Below, one piece after another: positions 1-6,643 of a stretch of DNA of 6,643 nt; positions within the stretch are counted from its first letter, which is position 1, and each line of letters opens with the position of its first letter. Made by a program: the position numbers and the translations under genes. The DNA is from an uncultured Klebsiella sp. GTDB lineage: Bacteria > Pseudomonadota > Gammaproteobacteria > Enterobacterales > Enterobacteriaceae. The stretch covers positions 1-6,643 of the forward strand of contig CABUCP010000180.1 of assembly GCA_902490055.1 (NCBI GenBank). The letters run 5' to 3'. Under the pieces are notes generated by a model that was not told the origin of the DNA, made no database searches, and was given only the letters and a program-made list of their open reading frames with translations.

Positions 1-84
1 GGAAACAGGCTTACCTTTGCATTTTTGCCAGGCCCATCCATTCAGTGGCAAAAAAACAAAGGGTCGGCCAACACGCGTCACCGA

Positions 85-113
85 TTTATAAAACAGCGTT
101 TCTTTTAAAGCAA
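85..113 (-). promoter_or_regulatory. Possible leftward sigma-70 promoter
   Basis: Read on the minus strand, TTGCTT (108-113) and TATAAA (85-90) are separated by exactly 17 bp. The -10 matches consensus at five of six positions and the -35 at three of six. It would direct transcription out of the left edge, which fits a divergent gene there (flhDC in E. coli). In AT-rich DNA such a match can arise by chance, so this is a weak call. Confidence 0.25.
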
Positions 114-149
114 AAGTGGTAATCATTTTTGCGAGGCGGCTGCCAAAAT

Positions 150-160
150 CTGTCTATATC
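150..160 (+). promoter_or_regulatory. Possible sigma-S-type -10 element for uspC
   Basis: The stretch CTGTCTATATC contains a -10-like TATATC (155-160) preceded by C (154), the base preferred by sigma-S just upstream of the -10. It also contains a TG at 151-152. Its first nine bases, CTGTCTATA, are identical to those at the predicted otsB promoter. No good -35 hexamer is found 16-19 bp upstream, which sigma-S promoters tolerate. Transcription would start near 167 and give a leader of about 100 nt before the uspC start. Confidence 0.35.
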
Positions 161-255
161 TCCCTAAGGGCGAATGATTTTCAGCCAGGCGAATAACCCT
201 TGTAGTAAAATGGAAATAGGAGTAAAGAAAGTAGAAAGGTCCCGTTGCGTATCTC

Positions 256-262
256 AAGGAGG
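256..262 (+). promoter_or_regulatory. Ribosome binding site of uspC
   Basis: A full AAGGAGG lies 4 nt before the ATG at 267. The motif is very strong although the spacing is slightly short. It fixes the start of uspC. Confidence 0.8.
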
Positions 263-266
263 CTAG

Positions 267-689
267 ATGCCCTACTCACATCTGCTGGTCGCCGTCGCGC
301 CGACGCCGGAAAGCCATATGCTGGTGAATAAAGCGGTTTCCATTGCCCGCCCGCTCAACGCCAAAGTCAGCCTGATCACGCTGGCAACGGATCCGGAAAT
401 GTACAATCAGTTTGCTGCGCCGATGATGGAGAATTTGCGTGAAATTATGCAGGAGGAGACGCGCGGTTTTCTGAATGAACTCGCCGCGCAGGCTGACTAT
501 CCCATTAGTAAAATGACCATCGCCAGCGGCGAACTGTGTCATCATGTGAAGGATTTCTGCCAGCAGCATCGCGTTGATCTGGTGATCTGCGGCAATCATA
601 ACCAGAGCCTGTTTTCCCGTGCTACCTGCTCAGCGAAGAATATTGTTGGCAGCAGCGGTGTTGATGTATTGCTGGTTTCTTTGGAATAG
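267..689 (+). CDS. uspC: Universal stress protein C (UspA family)
   Basis: This encodes a 140-residue cytoplasmic protein of the universal stress protein family with a single Usp domain spanning almost the whole chain. The N-terminal beta-strand is SHLLVAVAPTPES (residues 4-16). The segment SLITLATDPEMYNQ (35-48) and the late DLVICGNHN (104-112) and VDVLLVSLE (132-140) are typical of E. coli UspC, which has 142 residues. The C-terminal half lacks the usual G-x2-G-x9-G(S/T) ATP-binding loop, as expected for the UspA/UspC/UspD class that is thought not to bind ATP. In E. coli, UspC is linked to stress survival, motility and scaffolding of the KdpD/KdpE potassium sensor under salt stress; that role is carried over by homology. 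The gene is monocistronic and converges on otsA. UspA or UspD is less likely, because both the sequence and the otsA neighbour favour UspC. Confidence 0.93.
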   Translation: MPYSHLLVAVAPTPESHMLVNKAVSIARPLNAKVSLITLATDPEMYNQFAAPMMENLREIMQEETRGFLNELAAQADYPISKMTIASGELCHHVKDFCQQHRVDLVICGNHNQSLFSRATCSAKNIVGSSGVDVLLVSLE

Positions 690-710
690 GCTGATGCCGA
701 AGCATCAGCC
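689..710. terminator. Convergent hairpin between uspC and otsA, no U-tract
   Basis: GGCTGATGC (689-697) and GCATCAGCC (702-710) form a perfect 9-bp stem around a 4-nt loop. On the minus strand, the otsA transcript, the loop reads C(TTCG)G, the exceptionally stable cUUCGg tetraloop. On the plus strand the loop is CGAA. The stem begins at the last base of the uspC stop codon and ends 7 nt before the otsA stop codon. Neither side is followed by a run of T, so it is not a classic intrinsic terminator. It may act as a shared 3'-end structure that protects both mRNAs or assists termination. Confidence 0.55.
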
Positions 711-717
711 GGTGTGG

Positions 718-2971
<2,254 letters not shown>

Positions 2972-2984
2972 TAAGTATAGACAG
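2972..2984 (-). promoter_or_regulatory. Sigma-S-type promoter (-10) of otsBA
   Basis: On the minus strand the sequence CTGTCTATACTTA contains CTATACTT, a close match to the extended -10 preferred by sigma-S (C just upstream, TATACT hexamer at 2974-2979). No good -35 is seen: the best candidate 16 bp upstream matches at three of six positions, which is usual for sigma-S promoters. Transcription should start near 2967 and give a leader of about 55 nt. Sigma-S control of otsBA is well known in E. coli. Confidence 0.7.
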
Positions 2985-3012
2985 TGTGACCAGCCTCGCC
3001 ATTTTTGATAGT

Positions 3013-3041
3013 TGTCGCCAGCGCAGCGGGCGCTGGCGACA
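3013..3041 (-). terminator. Hairpin downstream of araH, no U-tract
   Basis: TGTCGCCAGCGC (3013-3024) and GCGCTGGCGACA (3030-3041) pair perfectly as a 12-bp GC-rich stem with a 5-nt loop. It lies 32 nt after the araH stop codon and about 30 bp before the otsB -10 element. On the minus strand it is followed by ACTATCAAAAAT rather than by Ts, so it is not a canonical intrinsic terminator. Its position at the end of araFGH makes it the likely 3'-end or termination element that separates the two operons. Confidence 0.6.
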
Positions 3042-3073
3042 CATTACGCGTAGACTTAAAAGTTTGCGGTAAA

Positions 3074-4057
3074 TTACACCGAACGTTTCGCTTTTTGCTT
3101 ATAGCGGTCGAAAATAACCGCGGCCAGCAGGATCACCCCGCGAACCACATATTGAGAGAATGGCGAGATATTAAGCAGGTTCATTGCATTCTCTACCGTG
3201 CCGAGGATCAGAATCCCCGCCACGACATACGAGATCTTACCGATCCCGCCTTTTAGCGAGACGCCTCCCAACACGCACGCCGAGATAACAATCAGCTCAT
3301 AGCCAATTGAAGTCATCGGCTGGCCGCTGGTCATCCGTGAGGCCAGAATGATCCCCGCCGCGGCCGATACCAGTCCGGAAAGCACAAAGATGATGATTTT
3401 GGTGCGGACCACCGGCACCCCCGCCAAACGCGCCGCCTCTTCATTTCCCCCAATAGCCAGAGTATTACGGCCAAAGGTCGTTTTATTCAGCAACAGACCA
3501 AAAATGACCAGACAAGCGACCGTCAACCAGATTGGCGCAGGCAGACCAAACCAGTTGGCATACCCCAGAGTAAAGAAACGCTCATCTTCAATCCCGACCG
3601 CTTTACCATCGGAAATAATATAGGCCAGTCCGCGGACGATTTGCATCGTGGCAAGGGTGGTGATCAGGGCGTTAATCTTCAGGCGGGCAATGACAAAACC
3701 GTTCACCAGCCCGCTGGCGGCGCCCAGTAAAAGCCCGGCGGCAATCCCGATCCACAAGCTCTCGCTGAGGTTAATCACCACCGCCGTCGTCACGCCGGCG
3801 CAGGCGATCACTGAAGCAACCGACAGGTCAAAATCGCCGGAGGCCAGACAAAACAGCATCCCGCAGGCCACCATTCCCGACATTGAAATGGCCAGCCCCA
3901 GCCCTTTCATATTGACGAAAGAGGCAAAGTTAGGTACGAAAATCACGCAGCCGATAAACAGCACCGCGAAAACCACCAGCATGCCAAACTGATCCCAGAT
4001 TCTGCCAAAGCTGAAGGAGGACCGTTTGGCGCTGGGCGTAGTAACAGATGACATCAT
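3074..4057 (-). CDS. araH: L-arabinose ABC transporter, permease
   Basis: AraH forms the inner-membrane channel of the high-affinity L-arabinose importer, probably as a dimer with AraG on the cytoplasmic side. Its 327 residues are one fewer than in E. coli and match the RbsC-type sugar permease family. About eight to ten hydrophobic segments are visible, among them residues 24-43, 55-75, 79-97, 101-124, 128-148, 172-191, 219-239, 251-268, 275-290 and 301-316. The cytoplasmic loop GGNEEAARLAG (203-213) is the family's ATPase-contacting region. The gene begins with two consecutive ATGs. The ribosome site AAGGAG (4061-4066) is 3 nt from the first and 6 nt from the second, so translation may really start at 4054. 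Only 11 nt separate it from araG, so it is the last gene of araFGH. The N-terminal 15 or so residues are hydrophilic, Ser/Thr-rich and variable. Confidence 0.97.
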   Translation of the reverse strand: MMSSVTTPSAKRSSFSFGRIWDQFGMLVVFAVLFIGCVIFVPNFASFVNMKGLGLAISMSGMVACGMLFCLASGDFDLSVASVIACAGVTTAVVINLSESLWIGIAAGLLLGAASGLVNGFVIARLKINALITTLATMQIVRGLAYIISDGKAVGIEDERFFTLGYANWFGLPAPIWLTVACLVIFGLLLNKTTFGRNTLAIGGNEEAARLAGVPVVRTKIIIFVLSGLVSAAAGIILASRMTSGQPMTSIGYELIVISACVLGGVSLKGGIGKISYVVAGILILGTVENAMNLLNISPFSQYVVRGVILLAAVIFDRYKQKAKRSV

Positions 4058-4060
4058 TCA

Positions 4061-4066
4061 CTCCTT
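4061..4066 (-). promoter_or_regulatory. Ribosome binding site of araH
   Basis: The minus strand reads AAGGAG in the 11-nt gap after araG. The spacer is 3 nt to the ATG at 4057 and 6 nt to the ATG at 4054, so it slightly favours the second ATG. Confidence 0.7.
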
Positions 4067-4068
4067 AC

Positions 4069-5583
4069 TCAGGCTACGGCCTGACTCACTTTAGGCATCG
4101 CAAGGCTCAGCGCCTGCTGTTCATTGGCATCTTCATGCAGTAGTTCGCCGGCAACCTCGCCTTCGCGCATCACCACGATACGGTCGGCAACGCCGAGCAC
4201 TTCCGGCAGATCGCTGGAGGCAAACACCACCGCTACGCCAGAAGTTGCCAGGGCATAGATAACGTTATAGATTTCGTGCTTGGCGCCAATATCGATACCG
4301 CGGGTGGGTTCATCCAGCAGGATCACTTTCATCTCTTCCGACAGCCAGCGGCCGAGGATCGCCTTTTGCTGATTGCCGCCGGAGAGATTCATAATGAGTT
4401 GCTCGGCGCCGGGCGTCTTGATATTCAGTGATTTGATATGCTGGTCGGCATTACGCGCCTCCCAGCCGTTATTGATCACGCAGCCGGCATGAATATGCTT
4501 GCGCCGCGCGCTAATGTTGATGTTGTCGCGCACCGAGTGCACCGGAATAATGCCTTCCGCTTTGCGATCTTCCGGGCATAACATCATCCCCGCCTGGATT
4601 GCCTGCGCCGGTTTACGAATAGTTATCGCCTGGCCATCGATATAAACCTGGCCGCCGGTTATCTTGCTACCGCCAAACAAACCTTTCATCAATTCGCTGC
4701 GCCCGGCGCCGACCAGGCCGAACAAACCGACGATCTCACCGCTGCGCACCGATAAACTAACCGGCATCCTGACGCCCGGCGCTTTCACCTGTTCCAGGCG
4801 CAGCCGCTCGCTGCCGTATTCGCGCGGTTTCCAGCCGTAGACATCGCCGAGGTTACGGCCAACCATTGCCTGAACTAACGCATCGTGGTTAACCTGCTGC
4901 ATATCATCGAAAGTGCAGACATAGCGACCATCTTTAAACACGGTAATGGCATCGCTGAGTGCAAAAATCTCCTCCATGCGGTGCGAGACATAAATGATCA
5001 CGCGCCCTTCCTGGCGGAGCTCGCGAATCACGCGAAATAGATTGTCTATCTCGCGCGCGGATAGTGAACTGGTCGGTTCATCAAAGGCGATGATCTTCGC
5101 GTTACGCGCCAGCGCCTTGGCGATTTCAACCATCTGCCACTGGCCAATCGATAAATATTTCAACGGCGTTTCCGGGTCGATATCCAGCCCCAGATGTTCC
5201 AGCTGCAGCCGCGCTTCATAATTCAATAATGAGCGATTCACAATGCCGCCTTTATGCGGCAGTTGGCCAAGATAGATATTCTCAGCAACGGTCATTTCCG
5301 GGATCAGATGCAGTTCCTGGTATATTATCGCCACGCCCGCGTTCAGCGCTTCAGTGGTATTGCTGAATGCCCTTTCCTGTCCGGCAAGCTGCAGATGGCC
5401 GGCGGTCGGAATATAATTACCGCTGAGAATTTTTAGCAGGGTGGATTTTCCGGCGCCGTTTTCACCCATCAGCGCGTGGATCTGCCCGCTATAGCAGTCA
5501 AAACTGATATCAGACAGCGCTTTAACGCCCGGGAATGTCATGGTGATGCCGCGAAATGAGAGATAAGGGGTAGCTTGTTGCAT
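4069..5583 (-). CDS. araG: L-arabinose ABC transporter, ATP-binding protein
   Basis: AraG hydrolyses ATP at the cytoplasmic face to drive arabinose import through AraH. Its 504 residues equal the E. coli length, and it has two fused ABC domains, as is usual for this sugar importer class. Domain 1 has Walker [10 protein letters not shown] (40-48, K46), the variant signature LSIGQWQ (144-150), Walker B IIAFDEP (164-170, D168, E169) and switch H201. Domain 2 has the degenerate Walker [10 protein letters not shown] (289-297, Arg295 where Lys is expected), the canonical signature LSGGNQQK (400-407), Walker B VILLDEP (420-426, D424, E425) and Ser in place of the switch His (SSDLPE, 456-461). This asymmetry is normal for the family and suggests one fully active ATP site formed by Walker A of domain 1 with the signature of domain 2. 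It starts 62 nt after araF at an ATG preceded by GGAG with a 5-nt spacer. Confidence 0.98.
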   Translation of the reverse strand: MQQATPYLSFRGITMTFPGVKALSDISFDCYSGQIHALMGENGAGKSTLLKILSGNYIPTAGHLQLAGQERAFSNTTEALNAGVAIIYQELHLIPEMTVAENIYLGQLPHKGGIVNRSLLNYEARLQLEHLGLDIDPETPLKYLSIGQWQMVEIAKALARNAKIIAFDEPTSSLSAREIDNLFRVIRELRQEGRVIIYVSHRMEEIFALSDAITVFKDGRYVCTFDDMQQVNHDALVQAMVGRNLGDVYGWKPREYGSERLRLEQVKAPGVRMPVSLSVRSGEIVGLFGLVGAGRSELMKGLFGGSKITGGQVYIDGQAITIRKPAQAIQAGMMLCPEDRKAEGIIPVHSVRDNINISARRKHIHAGCVINNGWEARNADQHIKSLNIKTPGAEQLIMNLSGGNQQKAILGRWLSEEMKVILLDEPTRGIDIGAKHEIYNVIYALATSGVAVVFASSDLPEVLGVADRIVVMREGEVAGELLHEDANEQQALSLAMPKVSQAVA

Positions 5584-5588
5584 AACGA

Positions 5589-5592
5589 CTCC
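5589..5592 (-). promoter_or_regulatory. Ribosome binding site of araG (modest)
   Basis: The minus strand reads GGAG, 5 nt before the ATG at 5583. It is shorter than the sites of uspC and otsB, which would fit lower araG output than araF. Confidence 0.5.
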
Positions 5593-5608
5593 GCTCTACT
5601 ACGCATAA

Positions 5609-5629
5609 CCTCCCGCAGGTAGCGGGAGG
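5609..5629 (-). other. Hairpin between araF and araG
   Basis: CCTCCCGC (5609-5616) and GCGGGAGG (5622-5629) form a perfect 8-bp GC-rich stem with a 5-nt loop, 16 nt after the araF stop. No T-run follows on the minus strand. In E. coli the araF transcript is far more abundant than the whole-operon mRNA, and a structure between araF and araG has been proposed as the cause. This hairpin is well placed to protect the araF 3' end or to let only part of transcription reach araG and araH. Confidence 0.65.
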
Positions 5630-5645
5630 CAGATTCAAACCGGCC

Positions 5646-6626
5646 TTACAGCCCTTTCTTCGCCAACTCTTGCTTAAAGTTATCGCGGGTAATCAGCACC
5701 ACATCAGTCACCGCGGTAAACTTCGGCGGCTCGGTGCCTTTGGTAACCCAGTTGTAGAGCATTTCGCTGGTTTTGTAGCCGTGGATATCCGGGCTCGGCA
5801 GTAGAGAACCGTAGAACCCTGTCGGCTGGGCTTTAGAAAGCTCGTTTACCGCGTCGACGCCGTTAATGCCGATACCGATGACATCCGGCGCTTTGAAGCC
5901 CTGGCCTTCCGTCGCGCGCACGCCGCCCAGCACGGTGTTATCGTTCATCCCGACGATTAACCAATGTTTGACCTGCGGATGCTGCACCAACATGGAGTTG
6001 CCGGCATCGAACGCTCCTGGGATGTCGTTAGATTTGGTCGGGACGCGATAAATCTGTTTTTCCGGGAAACCGGCAGTCTTCAGCGCGTCAATCGAACCGG
6101 TGGTACGACGACGCGCGGTATCCAGCTCATCGGCAGTAATCGCCATTACGCCGGTGTCTTTCACTTCCCAGCCGCGCTTTTGCATCTCTTTATACAGTTC
6201 CTGCCCCTGACGGGCGCCGATTTCGCTGGCGGCCATCATCACCAACGGTACGCTCTCCATCGGCTTGCCTTTGGCGTTAACAAATTGATCGTCGACGGTG
6301 ATGACTTTCATGTCATAGCCGCGGGCCTTGGCCACAATCGCCGCCCCCAGCTTGGGGTCTGGCGTACAGATGACAAACCCCTTCGCGCCGCTGGCCGCCA
6401 GGCTATCGATTGCATTGAGGGTCTTCTCACCGTCCGGGACCGCGATTTTAATGACATCAAAACCCAAATCCTTTCCGGCTTTATCCGCGAATTTCCACTC
6501 CGTCTGGAACCAGGGCTCTTCCGGTTGTTTTACCAGAAAACCAAGTTTGAGATTTTCCGCTATAGCCGATTGTGACATAACCGCGGCAAGGCCAATCGCC
6601 GCCAGCGCTTTAGTAAATTTGTGCAT
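5646..6626 (-). CDS. araF: L-arabinose-binding periplasmic protein
   Basis: AraF binds L-arabinose with high affinity in the periplasm and presents it to AraH-AraG. The precursor has 326 residues. A classic signal peptide (positive MHKFTK, hydrophobic core, AIA at 21-23) should be cut after residue 23, giving a mature protein that begins ENLKLGF as in E. coli. All sugar-site and hinge residues known from the E. coli protein are present at precursor positions K33, E37, W39, F40, C87, D112, D113, M131, L168, R174, M227, N228, N255 and D258. The protein ends at KKGL, three residues short of the E. coli form as I recall it; this tail is not in the binding site. The ATG at 6626 has TGGAG 6 nt upstream. 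As first gene of araFGH it should be driven by a promoter beyond the right edge, which in E. coli is controlled by AraC and CRP. Galactose or xylose binders are less likely. Confidence 0.98.
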   Translation of the reverse strand: MHKFTKALAAIGLAAVMSQSAIAENLKLGFLVKQPEEPWFQTEWKFADKAGKDLGFDVIKIAVPDGEKTLNAIDSLAASGAKGFVICTPDPKLGAAIVAKARGYDMKVITVDDQFVNAKGKPMESVPLVMMAASEIGARQGQELYKEMQKRGWEVKDTGVMAITADELDTARRRTTGSIDALKTAGFPEKQIYRVPTKSNDIPGAFDAGNSMLVQHPQVKHWLIVGMNDNTVLGGVRATEGQGFKAPDVIGIGINGVDAVNELSKAQPTGFYGSLLPSPDIHGYKTSEMLYNWVTKGTEPPKFTAVTDVVLITRDNFKQELAKKGL

Positions 6627-6632
6627 GGTAAA

Positions 6633-6637
6633 CTCCA
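6633..6637 (-). promoter_or_regulatory. Ribosome binding site of araF
   Basis: The minus strand reads TGGAG with a 6-nt spacer to the ATG at 6626. Only 17 nt of leader are in the window, so the promoter and AraC/CRP sites cannot be seen. Confidence 0.6.
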
Positions 6638-6643
6638 GCTTTC

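Larger units (their letters stand above)
1..266. other. Non-coding upstream region of uspC, with short repeats
   Basis: No credible reading frame is present. The DNA is AT-rich compared with the genes. A 14-bp near-direct repeat occurs at 20-33 and 124-137 (CATTTTTGCCAGGC and CATTTTTGCGAGGC, one mismatch). The inverted pair TTTTTGCCA (22-30) and TGGCAAAAA (46-54) flanks a 15-nt loop. The 7-mer GGCGAAT occurs at 169-175 and 188-194. Neither arm of the inverted pair is followed by a T-run in either reading direction, so it does not look like an intrinsic terminator. In E. coli the gene to the left of uspC is the flagellar master regulator flhD, transcribed away from it. If that holds here, this region would be part of a shared divergent regulatory region, but flhD itself is not in the window. 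Confidence 0.6.

Noticed and set aside
22..54. Inverted repeat TTTTTGCCA/TGGCAAAAA as an intrinsic terminator
   Set aside because: The T-run precedes the stem in each reading direction instead of following it, and the loop is 15 nt. It is kept only as a repeat.
201..211. TGTAGTAAAAT as an extended -10 promoter for uspC
   Set aside because: No acceptable -35 hexamer is found at 16-18 bp, the base before the hexamer is not the C preferred by sigma-S, and the TG is misplaced by one base for an extended -10.
276..599. Minus-strand frame of 107 codons opposite uspC
   Set aside because: It is antisense within uspC, has no ribosome site or recognisable domain, and is best explained as a coding shadow.
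3648..3992. Plus-strand frame of 114 codons opposite araH
   Set aside because: It is rich in Ala, Pro, Ser and Thr as expected from the complement of membrane-protein codons, with no ribosome site or known family.
5964..6575. Open frame of 203 codons on the plus strand opposite araF
   Set aside because: It lies fully antisense to a well-conserved gene, has no ribosome site before its start, and its sequence resembles no family I know. It is a shadow of araF codon use.

Overview
The window is a conserved chromosomal segment of an enterobacterium (Enterobacterales, family Enterobacteriaceae or close to it). It carries six complete genes in the order known from Escherichia coli: uspC on the plus strand, then otsA, otsB, araH, araG and araF on the minus strand (transcribed araF-araG-araH, then otsB-otsA). 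The proteins are collinear with the E. coli ones as I remember them and nearly the same length, but UspC, OtsB and the OtsA C-terminus differ enough that this is probably not E. coli itself. I cannot name the species. No gene is broken, and I see no insertion sequence, prophage, tRNA, rRNA or CRISPR array.

Layout. Positions 1-266 are non-coding and lie upstream of uspC. They hold short repeated TTTTTGC-type elements and a possible sigma-S-type -10 element. uspC (267-689) encodes a small universal stress protein and converges on otsA; a perfect hairpin fills the 28-nt gap between them. otsB-otsA (2911 down to 718) is the two-step trehalose synthesis operon. otsB starts with GTG after a strong ribosome site, and its end overlaps the start of otsA by 26 nt. 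A sigma-S-like -10 element lies about 60 nt upstream of otsB. Next comes the high-affinity L-arabinose ABC transporter operon: araF (periplasmic binding protein), araG (double ATPase) and araH (permease). Strong hairpins lie between araF and araG and after araH. The araF promoter lies beyond the right edge.

How the genes work together. AraF captures L-arabinose in the periplasm and delivers it to the AraH membrane channel, which AraG powers. OtsA makes trehalose-6-phosphate from UDP-glucose and glucose-6-phosphate, and OtsB dephosphorylates it to trehalose, an osmoprotectant. UspC is a stress protein linked in E. coli to osmotic (KdpD/KdpE) signalling. The uspC and otsBA units therefore plausibly share a general-stress or osmotic programme, and the 9-mer CTGTCTATA at both candidate promoters supports this. 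The ara operon is a separate sugar-controlled unit that happens to be adjacent.

I found no previously undescribed system. What merits a second look is in the non-coding DNA: three perfect hairpins without U-tracts, the folded leader of otsB, and the repeat-rich region upstream of uspC.
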